From the NCBI RefSeq assembly GCF_010093535.1, contig NW_022985166.1, forward strand, positions 1,745,161 through 1,809,160: a DNA stretch of 64,000 bases. Direction: 5' to 3'. Source of the DNA: Lindgomyces ingoldianus. Taxonomy: Eukaryota; Ascomycota; Dothideomycetes; Pleosporales; Lindgomycetaceae. The translations under genes and the position numbers were made by a program. Of this stretch, positions 9,440 through 22,654 are shown in pieces (position 1 is the first letter of the stretch; each line of letters begins with the position of its first letter). Under the pieces are notes generated by a model, which worked only from the letters and a program-made list of their open reading frames with translations, had not been told where the DNA came from and ran no database searches.

Positions 9440-11361
9440 TCAGACTTCAAAATCTTCCTTCTCTTTCCCTCGGTCCTGTTCAACACGCGCCCCAGCTCCT
9501 CCTATCTTCAACATTTCTTCCCTTTCAGAGGCCTTCCTCTTGTTCTCCAATTTCTCCCGATCTTCACGCATGCGGCTAATGAGGGTGGATTTCTCTCGAA
9601 TTTTGTGGCCGTATCGATAGAACACAAAAGGGATTGGTATCATAGCGAGTTCGATGAGGCCGAGCATAGTTCCAGACCAATGGGGACCCAAAGTCGAATA
9701 CATCTTGGGACCAGCAAGCGGGAGAGCACCACCCATCGCGCTTCTTAGTACAGCATTGCCAGCCAATGCGGACGCAGCGTAGATACCGTAGGAATGAACG
9801 AGGTAATTTGAAGCGTAAATGAACACAGCACAATTTCCAGCGCCGAATGGGACACCTGCGATGATCGGAGCGATCCAGTGGACATTCGGGGTACAGGTCC
9901 AGGCGAACATCAATTCTCCGACTGGTACAGCTACTGCAGCTACACAGACAATACTAATCATGCTTTCTGGTGGGGGCTTTCCTGTAGCTAGATCTGTTTT
10001 GTGAGAATTGATCCATTGGCGTATGAGTGGTTCACACGAGATGGTCACAAGACCTGCGTATTGTCAGCTCAAAGAAGCAAAGAAAGAGGAGGTAGAGGAT
10101 TTAAGTCTTACCTCCGATGCCAATGCCTACGTAAGCAAGGCCTGTTAGCCCGGGACTCCAACCTCGTAATTCAGTGAAGACGATCGGGTAGGATACGAAG
10201 CAAAGATACATGACACCATAAACAAGGGCGATGTATACATTCCAGAAGATGCTGTTTCTAGTGTTAGCATATGGAATCAAAGTGCATCGAGGCCTGATAT
10301 CTACCATATCGGTTCCTTGACACTCATAGAGAGCGGACGAACAAGGTTCTCTCGCAGGAGAGGCCAGAACTTCTTCTTGTCGTCGTATCGCGAGTACCAC
10401 CGCTCGTCTCCCGTCTCTTTTCGCTTCGCTGCTGCTTTCGCTCGCAAGATGGCCGGTGCATACGTCTCCTTGACAATGAGGACCATGACAAAGGAAACCC
10501 CTGACCCAATCATTACAACCCAATTCGTCCAGCGCCACCCCATGAATTGGAAAACGAAGCCTCCGATAAGAGGACTGTTATGGGGTCAATTATGCCTGAA
10601 GATGGAGGAGTAGGAAGAGAAAAAACTCACCCAATAACGGGGCCATTCATTGGTCCTATGCTCCATATTGAAAATGCCAAAGCACGGTAGTCATCGCTCA
10701 CAATATCGCTGACAGTCCCTGGCGCGTTCGAGATCATAGCTGAGCCAGCAATTGCACCAAAAAATCGCGTGATGAGAATAGCTGCAAGGTTCTCCGCCAG
10801 CCCGCATGGAATGATCAACGCCACAAACATGAAGACCGCAATGAGATATACTGGCCGCCGACCGTACATTTCACTCAGAGGTGCTAGAAGAACCGAGCCA
10901 AGTGCTAGTCCAGCCAGATACGTAGTGATGCCGAGAACAATCAGAGTCTTTGACCTAATTCCAAATGTTTCCATCATGCCAGGAATACCACTTGTGTAGC
11001 TAGTTGAGTACATGACGACGACAAGGGTAGAGAAAGACATGAATCCGATGATCATGCTCTTCTTGGCCATACCCCAGTCCTGCGGGTTTTCTACATTGTC
11101 GCCGAAGTCAACTTCAAATTGCGGATCAGAAGTCACGTTCGTCGCGACACTGGTAATACGGGCGAGCTCTTTGTCGGGTTCTTCCAGTCCTGCATTGCGG
11201 CTCAGTGATTGGTGGATGGACAGCTGGTCTTCCGCCGAATCGATAGAGTTGGTTGAGTTTGTGGAAATGGAAGACCGATCAACTTCCTCCTCACCAAGGT
11301 CCGAAGAGACCTTCTCCCTAGTAGAAGAAGCGGGGTCGATTTCCTTCTCGTTCAGAGACAT
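9440..11361 (-). CDS. MFS transporter, DHA1-type drug/polyamine exporter
   Basis: Four exons on the minus strand give 584 residues: 10631-11361, 10305-10574, 10112-10251 and 9440-10053. The third exon must start after AAACAG (10252-10254); the earlier TAG acceptor at 10258 would create a stop, while the chosen join gives EPICIFWN, the family consensus. The N-terminal ~90 residues are cytosolic and rich in Ser, Glu and Asp. Twelve hydrophobic segments follow. Signature motifs are NPQDW before helix 1, the motif-A loop LSEMYGRRPVYL, RFFGAIAGSAMISNAPGTVSDI, WSIGPMNGPVIGPLIGGF (motif C region) and VKETYAPAILRAKA. These fit Flr1/Tpo-like proton antiporters that export drugs, polyamines or fungal metabolites at the plasma membrane. 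The substrate is unknown. There is no biosynthetic gene next to it. Confidence 0.9.
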
Positions 11362-12971
11362 CCTTCATGAAATTGAGACGAACTTAGCGGCAAGGAAAGC
11401 AAGAGAACAAGAAAGACTCAAGAAACAAGAAAATGCATGATGCAACACGAAGGAAAGGTTCGTACTTAGCCATCGATAACGGTAGATCCTGCTCGTAGCG
11501 GCGCCTTTCCGCGTTGATCATGGTCCATGCCAACGTGGTTGATTGGCATGTAGAGGTGCGGCGGGAGGGAGTTCGTGTGCCGAAGAACCGTCCGCTGTGG
11601 CTCGAAGAGGAGGCTGACCCGAGGTTGGGCGGTCAGGCCACAGGTGTGGGAAATGCATGCAGAAACTTCAGCTCTTTGAAGATGACTCACTTGTTCATTG
11701 GCCTTGAATTGTCAGGATAATGGGAAAAGAAAATTGCGCGTTCATTGTCCAATGAAAACTTGAGTGCTTATGTAATGGACGGCTTCGTGTGCAGACCTCG
11801 GTTACGGACGGATAAACTCTCGGCTGCTCTTTGGGTGTCTAGTTTAACGACTCCTTAGAATCCTTTAACGTGTCTTAACTTGTATCATATCTCGAGGTAA
11901 GGACCATGAGTAGGATAGGATGCCCCCCTTGAATTGAACCTTTCGCTAACGTGACCTAGAGTGTGCTAACATCTTCTTCCATATAAGCACCCTCAACACT
12001 AAGCAAAACGCAATGCAAAACTGTCCATATATTGTTTTGTCCACGACCTGTGTAGCTTGCACCTCTAATCCTGGAGACACACATACAGCGTAAAAGTGCC
12101 TAGAAGCTGACGGGATACGGAAAGACGTACGCGATGGTCGGCCCAGATCTCATCCGCAATCGTGGAACGGAACAGGAGAGTAGTTCAGGACATAGCCTTG
12201 CATCTTAGGGCGTTCCTTCTGATTCTAGCAAGAGGTGTAACATATTGACTCTGTCCTGGTCATCTTACGTGTTCTGTGATAACACACTGCACAACCAACC
12301 TTGGAATGCACTTCATTGAGTAGGATCAAACATGAATCAGTTAAGCATAGAATACCTGGCTATTTGCTCAGGTTTTAGACACTTGATTTCGAGGATACTT
12401 TGTGCAGGCATAGCATACCAGAAAATGTCCGAGTCTGACTCATGAGGCGAGAATTAATTCCCCTCCACCTTGAAGATGACTACCCTTCTATCAGTTGCAG
12501 GTGGAGGGTAATGCGGTAGGAGTTAGAGAAAGGAAGCAGTAAATACTACGGCCGACTCGAATTTATTTGTGGCAGCTCATAGTCGGTGAGCTAGCTCCTT
12601 TTAATCATCTTTTAACACTCGATCTCATCCTGTTCCTCCCCATCAGAACTTCCGTCTTTCAACATGTAGTGCTTTTGAATAGCTAGACTACACTCTTGCT
12701 CAGATGCTCCAGCGAAGTCCCCACTTCGTTTGGTTGCCTATCACCCTGAAAGTAGGTGAAAGTGTCACTATTGTCCAAAACAAACCCTCCCATCGGATCA
12801 ATGTTTCGCCATGACACCGTTTGACCTACGCCTTCTGGCCCCTCTCTTTCACCCACTACAACTTCCTTCGACCATCTCGTCCTACCTACCTTCCTACCTT
12901 ACACCTTTCTTACGACCGGGCATGTTACCCTTGTAACCCTATCGTAGTCTCATTACAATACTCCCATCGCC
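11362..12971. other. Divergent promoter region between the MFS gene and the DUF3638 gene
   Basis: About 1.6 kb without a supported gene. Short frames at 11466-11720 overlap on both strands and show no domain. The region contains repeat copy B at about 12150-12305. The last 150 bp before 12972 are pyrimidine-rich and should hold the core promoter and 5' UTR of the giant gene. Confidence 0.55.
12150..12305. repeat. Degenerate dispersed repeat, copy B
   Basis: Aligns by eye with copy A (6975-7135) in the same orientation, with shared blocks GTGGAACGGAACAGG, GTTCAGGA, GGCGTTCC, CTAGCAAGAGGTGTAACA and TGTGATAACACACTG. Divergence is high, so the copies are old. Confidence 0.6.
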
Positions 12972-15900
12972 ATGGCCGCTTCGGCCCGCGGTTCCTTTCT
13001 CACGTCGCTATACCACCATGTTGTTCTGCCCCGACAGACCCCTGGGAAAGAGGACGGCGACCTTCACAAAATCGAAGCGGCGCTCCTCGATCGCCTGCTT
13101 GATGCTGTGAAAGTGCTTGCTCCCATCGTACTTCCCTCTCATTTTCAAGCCGTGGATGCCGTTCGACTGGCTCTCACCACCTGCAAAATGCTCAACATAG
13201 ATGGCAAAGTCGACAAGACCCTGCTCCTGAAGGAGTTTGGGAGTCTTGGCAAGACAAACGCTCTTATCCTCTATGTGACTGAACAGAACGCGGCTCTTCT
13301 CATTTACCGACAGGAGCGTGGATCCAGTGACAATGACGCCGTTGTGTTCGAGGCCTTCGAAACTGCCGCACCTGCTTCGAATATTTTAGCTTCTAAGGGC
13401 GCATTGCAATGGGATTTCCCAGGCCAAGCCGTTTCCATTCCATACCAAGACTTCTGCAACCCAGCTTTCCAGGACAGTCTGTCTGCGTTTATTGAACAGG
13501 CCAGTATCGAGTCGGTCAAGCAATTCTCTGCTATCACGCACAAAGCCCAGGCCCCTCTTCCTGAGATTCGCGATGCTGCCAACCCTGATCTCGTTAGTGG
13601 CCTGTTGATGACGATTCTAGAGGCAAATGGTACGGCGTCCTTTCCTCCAACTCTGCGGAAACGGGTTCGGGATACGATTTGCTGGGATAAAGCACACAAA
13701 CCATGGCGGAGATCACCTTTTTATCTAACACTTCGCGTCGCTATCCAACGGCATTTGTCTAAGATGCTAGGAGACTATGCCGGCCGGATGTATTATAAGG
13801 TTCTGATGTGTATCTTCATGTCGCGATTCTTGGATTCTGCCTTGGCCTACATGGCACCTGAAGCGAGCCATACCTTGATCCAGAAACTCTGTGTCCGGCT
13901 CGCAAAGCTTGAAGTCCACCGAAAGAACACGGTTGGCCCGGCTAGGGATGCTTATGATTGGATCTTGCAACACATTCGAGAGAACTTGGAGAAATCGCTG
14001 ATATCGGCCAAGAACTATCTTGAGGCGCAGTGGGAGACATTTAAGAGGAGGACCCAGCGAATCATCCATCCTCTACCCCAATATGCAAATCCTGCCTCTC
14101 AAACGTTGAAATTACCTCTGAGCGGCCAGTTCCTTGATGACATACTGTGGAAGAGGCTAGCTAGTATTCCAAGTCACGGTGGGGCACCGTACGAACTTGT
14201 CAAGAGGTACGAATCCTCCGTCGCCACTAAAAAGCCTTTTACAGTTATTGCTCGTCGCTATCTTGAGCTATCCGAATTCGAAGAGAAAACCATGAGTTCT
14301 GTGGATATTTACGCCAGCTCTACATCAGACTGCGAGGCTCGCTGCATCGACCTAGCGGAAACCATCGAAGCCTACTTGATTGAGGTTGGCGATTCCTTCG
14401 ACGAATTCCCAGAACTAAAGAGCAAGACCCTCTTGAACATTATGGAATTATGGGTTGTAATGGATCAAAACGCTCTTGGGTGCTATGAACTCTTAAGTCT
14501 CTACCACCCGGGTTTCGACGCCGCGATCCTGAACGACCTCCACCTCTTGTCACTTGACGACATGAAACGTGTACAGAGTGTTCAGAGTTACCTTTTAAGG
14601 CGCACGCGGGCTTGGAATGGCACTGGTTCCAAGACCATTTTCGATGATCCTGCAGAGGACTCGTTCGCGGCCCGCTTCTACGAGAATTCTTCCCATCTCA
14701 GGAAACTCCGTCGCACAATTGAAGATCGGGCCGAGCGTGACCGCACAGAGAAAGAGGCAGAATGGGAGGAAATGAGTCGCCATCACGAATCCTTGATGAA
14801 GCAGATTGCAGAAGCCTCCTGTGTCTATACTACCTACACAGCATTTGACGGTGAGGTTATCCGTGAGCACAAGAAGGGTTGTTACAAGCATCGATTGAAA
14901 TGGGAGGCGAAACAGGTCAAAATCAAGATTTTTGAACATCCTCTACCAATGTATGAGCCAGCGGCGAAGGCTGCACTCTTCGAGCTAGCTATCCCAGGAG
15001 CATTTGCGGCGTACCGAGATGCAACTTGGCTGGTTCTTTCTACCCTGGCCTATCCTAAAGTGGATCCAGTCGACAACGTGCCCCTTCTTCGAAACTATTC
15101 TGAGCTTGCGCGCTATGCAAATCGACGCGGCCCACATGTTTCTCTGGGGTCTTCAGCCAAGTCTCACTTAGACTGCCATTACGCAGTATCATCCTTTCCG
15201 GTTTCGTTGCGGGCGATCTGTCGTCCTTGTGGCCTGAAACTGAACTATTATGACAGCCGCAGCGGCACATGGACGTCTCGAGAAGGTGCGCCTTCGTTCT
15301 CGTTCTACTTCCCTCTCAAAATCCCGCCCAATTCACCTTATCGTTCTCTTCAGCTATCGCACCTGCACCATACATGGCCTTCCTCCAACGAGATCTTGGC
15401 TAGTCAGACACAGTGCCCAGGAGATCTCAATGTGCACGAATTTATGGCTTGGCAAGGCTTGTTGGCAAACACTCATTTGCGATGGCTATCTCTGCTGCGT
15501 GAGCTGGGCTCGACCAATTTGAACTTCTCAACAGAGTCCACATGGGGTATTGTATCACGATTAATACTCCATGCCGGCCCAGCGTCTACCAATAACCCCT
15601 TCAGAGACGTTCACGCGGCCCTCAATGACGAATCTTTTTGCTGCAAACTCCTCGAACAGATTAGTCAACGCCTCGAAGCGATACGTCGCAATTATAGGGA
15701 ACCAATTCAGATGGATACGCTCATTTCAATGCTCCTCAAGATTAGTTTCTTTACTTCGGCGACACCGATACGGAGTGAGGCAGTCAGACTACTCCACTCC
15801 ATTCGCAGCATAACCTCTGGTTGGTGTGCCGACATTCTTGCATTAGCCAACGAAACTTCAACAGAGACGTCAAATTTCGGAATTTGGGCGTCCGTTCTGT

Positions 15901-18900
15901 GCAAACGCACTTTCCAGCTATACCCACAACTCGAGCCCCAGTTGGATCATGAAGCGTTGCAACACTTAATTGAGGCATCAATCTCTCTGCAGGACAATCT
16001 CATCGGATCTTTCGACGAATTTCCTTTTTCTTTGCGAAGTGCAATCATAAACGACTTGGTTTTCACTTTCGGTATTCGTTCTCGCCTCCGTGATGCTATA
16101 TTATCCAATCCTAAGGCGATGGTTGATGTGCTATCCAAGAAATGGCCTGTTCCAGAGGGCTGCAACAGTCATTCAGTCAATCTGGAACCTAATGCGGGTT
16201 CATGGTGGATTCGGTTGAGCTTTACGTCAACCGATGAAGAGACTAGCCATAATGTTCACTACGACTTCGTCTACGGGCGTCTTTTGATCAATGGGAAGCA
16301 GTTGGGAGTTCTCCCTTCTGAATATCGCCAGACGCCAACGATACAGAACTTGTTTGGAACGCAAATCCTTCGAGTGCGCCCGTCTTCTATGCCAGGGATG
16401 TCTCTTATGATTGACCGTTGCATGCCAAATGGGTGTTGGGTTCACCTTGGTTTCCGCAATGGACAGCACTTAATCTTAAGGGCAGAACATAACGGATCGG
16501 TGCTTGAATACATTCCTCGGGATATATTTAGAAATCCTGCCCAGTTCGACTTGCCTGCATCGCTCGTTTTGAACTGTCATCATTGGCTCAACCTCCAAAC
16601 TGGAGTTTTGGAGATTCGGCAAGAACACTTGTGGAAGTCAAAAATTGGGAATTGGCTCATCCATGTCCCAACTCGCCGTGCCACGAGGAGGGCATCAAAA
16701 CTTATAGATCCCAACAGTGACCTTGCAAAATTAGTCATGCAAAACTTTCACTTGTTCGAGCATCCTCACCACGTCACCATATATCAACCAGGAAAGGGAT
16801 CCTTGGCGGTCGAATTGAAGCGCCTTGAATTAACCTTTCGTGTTAATACCAAGGGGCTGCTGCAGTGTCGTCAACTCGGTGCTGAGATTGTGGAATCCAG
16901 GCGCCAGGACCCTGGAACATGGTATGGACTGCAGAGCAAGTTAGTTATTCAATCCGTCAAGAACTGGCGTCAACGAAGCATCCTTGTTCCTATGGGGCCG
17001 TTTAATGTCCAACGCCATAAACAGCACGTCTTGATTGAGATTCAGAACCAAGGCAACTACTTGATGTTTGGGATCAATGAAGTGCTGGGGCGAGTGGAGT
17101 GCCCAGCGGAGCCGCGATTACTTTACACAAAGGCGTTGTGGCATGCCTATACATCCCACTTTCTTCCAGATCCGCTCACTGAACGAATAGGAGTTGACGA
17201 AGCTCTCTATTGCCTCCAGACGGGCTCATATCAGCCTTGGAGTCCCCTCGATGCCAAGAACCTTGAAATCTTGCGACATATTGCAGAACTCTCTCCAGGT
17301 CGCGGATACTATCCTAGCAACCTCAAATATATGGAGGCGGTTTCCTGGAATCCAGAGCTGACCACCACAATTCAAGATGATAGATATCGGCTTCTTACGG
17401 AGAAAATATGCGAGAGATCTTCGAATCTGGCACTCTTTTCAGACGGATATGATCAAAGCACTCATAAATTTCCATCTGGGAATGAGCATCTGGAATGCCG
17501 AGCTATAGCGAGGATATATGGCCAACCGCCTGGGGAAGATGTTCTTTATCATCCCAGGGATGGCCGCTTTCAAACCGATTGTCGGCTGAATGTTGCCGTT
17601 GTAACGAACCTACTGCTCAGGCCTCCTTCTATTCTCTCGAATACAAAAGATCTGAGTTCGCTGCTAGAAGAGTTCCCTGTCATTGGGGGATTCGTTCGAC
17701 CGTTTGACAAAGTACAGATCTCGGACCTCCTGTCCGTCAACTTTGGAGTAGACTGGGGCGCCCTAGTTCGCACCATTCTGAATTCAAGCGGCCAGGACAA
17801 ATATCGACTAATTTTCTTGCTAGCACCAATGGCATTCTCCTCTCGGGCTAGAATGGATCTAATCCGGGTGATAGTTGCCTACATACTCCTTCCAGGTCTC
17901 AGTTCACTCCACCCCCCAACTTGTCCTTCCTATATTCGATATAATGGCACGGAAGTACCAACAGTCGAATATCTTGCGGATTTGATGAAGGAGGCGAAAT
18001 TACCGTACATCGCAGGCGAGCAGACAAGTGGCGCGCGGCCAGGTCAACTTGCTCTGAAGAGGATTGAGTATGATAAAGAAGCACAGCGAAGCTGTACTGC
18101 TCTCGCACGATTTATTCGATCCCAATGGCCCAGTGAGAAACTTCAGCTGAAGATACCTTCGGCGTACAACGTCAGCAATGCGCACTTAGACGTCGATGAG
18201 GCTCTTGAGCGAGTCCAACCAGAATGGTTACGTCTCACGCAAAATTTTGAGCTTGCAAAATACCTAGAACAAGTGCAGCTTGTTCTAGATAAAAATAGTG
18301 GCCCTATGTTAGACAGTACAGATACTGCTAGTTTCGTGGCTGTTGAACCTTCTACCCCCCCTCGCCTTTATGTAAAGTCAATGATGGGAAGAGAGGTTCC
18401 TAGTTTGCCAGAACTGTTAAGTAAAGGAACCGATTTCTCACTCGCTTGGGTATCCAAAAAATCCGCCGTTTGCGACAGTGCTACCGGCTCGAGCCGTCCG
18501 CTGGGGAAATTCGTAGGAAGCACCACACCAGCGGCTTTCCCGTCGCCGCGAATTCAAGAGCTCGAAAGTATCGTGGCGAGCCTAGGTAAATCAACTTCTA
18601 TGGTACAGAGGCAGTATGGGCGAGAACTAGAACAAAGTATCAGCGCTCTACGTTGCCAAGAATCTAGACCGCAAACCTCATGCGAGTCATTCAATCCAAC
18701 GGGATTCTTCAACCAGATTAATGAAGCGAAAATCAAGGCGCGTAAGGTGCTCGAGCATATTCGGACAGCGCTGCAGCAGGATGATCCACGAGCCAAATGG
18801 ATGAGATATGGTGGGCTTTGGCCGAGCATTACTTTTGTTACTCTACTCTCTGAGCTGCGGTCCACATCGGAAATAGCGTTCGGGAAGGGAATGAAGGAAA

Positions 18901-21900
18901 TCCTCGTCAATATGGGTTTAGCGATTACATCATATCAGCGCCTATTGAGGATCGAGGATGCGTATCGTAAGCGAAGGGAACAGCAACTACTTGACGAGAG
19001 AATTAATACTGGCCATCAGAACTGGTCGCCATTGGAGTACGTTGACTGGCTACTTTTGGAAGTGGAAGGGAACATCTTGATTCGACCAGAACAAGTTGAG
19101 GTGGCATTGGCTACAATATCACCAAAATCTGGAGAAAATTCTGTCCTGCAGCTGCTAATGGGTAGAGGGAAAACATCTTGCATTCTGCGTACGCTTTCAC
19201 GCTCTAATTCTAGACATGTTGAGATGCTAATTAAGTACAGCAATGGTGGCGTCTATTCTTGCAGATAGGAAACGATTGCTACGAATAGTTGTGCCCAGAC
19301 CCCTTCTCCTACAATCCGCCCAGATCATGCAATCTAAATTAGGAGGTCTCGTAAATCGTCAGGTCATTCACATTCCATTCTCTCGAAGAACCCCAACCAA
19401 AACCGGGCACATTCGAGCATTTAGTCAGCTACATGTACAGATCCAACATGGTAGCGGAATCATCTTAGCACTCCCGGAATGCCTCCTCTCATTCAAACTG
19501 AGTGGATTGCAACGATTAGTAGATGGCGAGACTAGAGAGGCAATGCTGATGATAAAAACCCAAGAATGGCTGGACAAGCACTCCAGAGATGTTTTAGATG
19601 AGTGTGACGTGTCGCTCGCGATTCGGACACAGCTTATCTATCCCTCTGGATCGCAGATGACATTCGATGGACATCCTTTTAGGTGGCAAGCGGTCCAGGC
19701 CGTCCTTCGCCTTATTTGGTCCTATCTCCCAGATCTAGTCCATAGATTCCCTCGGAGTATTGAGGTCGTTCAGCGAACCCAGGGCAGTTACCCACTCATT
19801 TACTTTCTCCGCAAAGACGTTGAAAACTACCTTGTGGCCGAGATGGTTGATGCTATTTGTAGAGGGCAAACCACGATCATGCCTTGCACGGAATACTCGG
19901 CGGGTGCAAAGGCGGACATAAAAGAATTTATTTCATCCGCTAAAGTCAATACTGATTTAGTGAGGCGGGTTAATGAGGTCTTCAAAGACAACCTGAATTT
20001 GATGAAGGTCATGTTCCTCCTCCGTGGGCTCTTTGTTCATCGAATCCTGCTCTCGGCATTGAAGAAACGATGGAGTATTCAATTTGGTCTTCACCCGTCG
20101 CGAGATCCGATCGCGGTCCCATATCACGCGAAGGGTGTGCCATCACCCTCGGCTGAATGGGGTCACCCGGATGTCGCTATCATCCTAACTTGTCTCTCAT
20201 TCTACTATCAAGGCCTCAATGTCAATCAGTTCAAGCAAGCCCTAGAGCAACTCCTGAAGTCTGACGAGCCAAGTATTGAATACGAAAAATGGGCTACTAA
20301 GGCACTACCTGAAGGCATGCGTGACTGCAACGCTATAAATGTGGATGACAGCTCTCAATTACGGGGCCTTCACCAACATGTCCGCTTTAACGTATACCTC
20401 CTCGAGTTCTACCTGAATCATTTTGTTTTCCCAAGACATGCAACGCAATTTAAGGTAAGTTTTCTACAATAACCCCTCTTGTGTCTCGTTCTCAAGCGCT
20501 GACCGATAGTAGAGCAAACTGCAAGCTTCAGGTTGGGACCTAGTTCTCTTCAACCCGAGCACGAAGTCAGCCTGCCAGACAACTGGGTTCTCCGGAACGA
20601 ACGACGCCCGACATCAACTGCCCATGACGATCAAGCAGAACGATCTTCCGAAGCTCTTACATACAAATGCCGAAGTTCTATCGTACCTGCTTGAAGCTCG
20701 GAACCGACACTATGTCCTTGCTGTCGACGCGAACAATGCACGACTGGGCGAGAATGCGTTGCTAGAGAAATTCCTGAATCCTTTCGGCAAGAGGTACCAA
20801 ATCAGTCTAGTTTACCGGGAGGATAGAATTAGGATCTTGATCGACGCCGGAGCGCAGATCCTTGAACATGACAACCGTGGCCTGGCAGCAGCATGGCTCA
20901 AGATTGATCATGAAGCGGCAGCGGCAGTGTATTTTGAGTCTGATCATCGGCCTTGGGTTTTGTATCGGAAAGGAATGCAGGTGCCATTGGTCGCATCTCC
21001 ATTCGCAGAGACCCTTGAGAACTGTCTTGTCTATCTAGATGAGAGCCACTGCAGGGGAACTGATCTCAAGCTTCCTCCAAATGCAAGGGCAGCGTTAACC
21101 CTGGGACCGCATCTAACGAAGGACGCTTTGGCTCAAGCTGCCATGCGGTTACGCCTACTTGGGAAAACACAGTCTGTGACATTCTTCTCACCGCCAGAAG
21201 TGCACCAGAGTATTCTAGATCTCCGGAATAAACGCGACGATCAAATTATTGATTCATCAGACGTCATTTACTGGTTGCTAGAGCAAACCTGCAACGGAAT
21301 AGAGCAACTGGAACCCCTGTACTTCAACCAAGGAGCTAGCTACCTTCAACGCGTCAATTCTAAGCTCTGTAATCCAGACTATCTTCAGAACGCGTCTCAG
21401 CGGAAGGAGTATCTATCAGTCATACAGTCGAAAGAGTTGCAAACGCTGAAGGAGCTCTATGAACCTAAACACCCCAAACGCGGAGCGGAGTGCAAACCTT
21501 CAAGCTTTCCACAAGCTCTCCGCGGATATGCTGAGGAGCTTCATACTCGTCGCAAAAACTTCCAAGACCGCGGCATCGCCGTCCACAGTTCTGCGTTGGA
21601 GGAAGTAGAGCAAGAGCGCGAGGTAGAGTTCGAGGTCGAGAGTGTGCGTGAAATTCAGGTTCCAGTGCACTTCACAGCGCTGAAATTCCCGAAGCTTCAC
21701 CAAGATATCGAGGATTTTGCGATCACGGGAAGGATGCTTGCTAGCAGTGAAGCCTTCAAGCCAGCCTTTTTTGCTCTACAACAAACCGCACTAGGCAAGA
21801 AGCAGGGTTCCAACATCACCGCTACTTCAATGGTTTCTGGACTTTTTGTTTCAACACAATTCTGCCGCACAGTCAAAGTCCCGGAGCCGAACGACAACTT

Positions 21901-22654
21901 CCTTCGCCCGTGCCAGTGGATTCTTTGGAGTCATTCAGCTGAAGTGGCTTTAATAGTCAGCCCGGAGGAAGCTAACCTCCTGATCCCCATTCTTCGCGGG
22001 AGCTCCAAGATTCTTCCTGCTAGAGCCCATTTGATTATCTACGCAGCCCCGGTTACGCGTCGTATGCTGCACTTCAACAATCTTGACTACCATGCGACGC
22101 CTCCATTGCCACCAAACTTCAAGATCCCAGTCTGGGTCAAGATTCAGTTGGGCATCTTCTCTGGACGTCTCTACTTCGAGTGGAACGAGTATCATGAGAT
22201 GCTCGCATACCTTGGTATTAACAGTGGCCCTGTTTCAGGCGAAAATATACAGACTGCCAGACAAGGAGTGTTTACAGAGAAACCCCTCACGTTCCTTCAG
22301 GAGTGGCTTGCTGTCAGGCGTAAAGGGCAGGATTTCGAGCACACACCCATGGGCTTCGTCACTACGGGAAAGCCGCTGTCTCGGGATCATCCTTTCTTCA
22401 TGTCTCCATCAATCAATCGTGAAATGGACCTTAACGAGCCTGCCAGGCCACACCACAAGGTTACCGATCTTGAGGACGACTCAGACAGAGAGTCAGAGGC
22501 CGAGGTAGATGAAGAAGGTCACGGGTATGATGAATTTTATGATGCAGAAGAGCTACAACAGCACGAAGAGGGAGGTGCAGACTGGCATCAGGAAGGCTTT
22601 GACGAAAATGACAACATTTTCTTCGATGGTGCGAATTCGGCTCTGTTGAGTTAG
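12972..22654 (+). CDS. Giant DUF6606/DUF3638/DUF3645 protein, 3190 residues
   Basis: Three exons, 12972-19188, 19241-20454 and 20513-22654, give one frame of 3190 residues. Introns are 52 and 58 bp; the first join restores TSCILPMVASILAD, the second FKSKLQASGWDL, both family-typical. The start has a strong context (CGCCATGGCC). The N-terminus (YHHVVLPRQTPGKEDGDL) matches the DUF6606 entry of these fungal proteins. DUF3638 covers roughly residues 2000-2230, with a P-loop-like motif MGRGKTS (2063-2069); DUF3645 follows, and GFSGTND lies near 2500. The C-terminus is acidic. Such proteins are commonly auto-named 'ubiquitinyl hydrolase 1', but no canonical deubiquitinase triad is evident to me. 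The function is unknown; ATP or nucleotide binding by the GxGKT motif is an inference. Arg replaces the Glu I expect in MGEGKTS. Confidence 0.93.

Noticed and set aside
10258..10304. Intron ending at the TAG acceptor (10258-10260) in the first MFS gene
   Set aside because: It would join TG to A and create a stop; the acceptor six bases further (AAACAG) gives the family sequence EPICIFWN.
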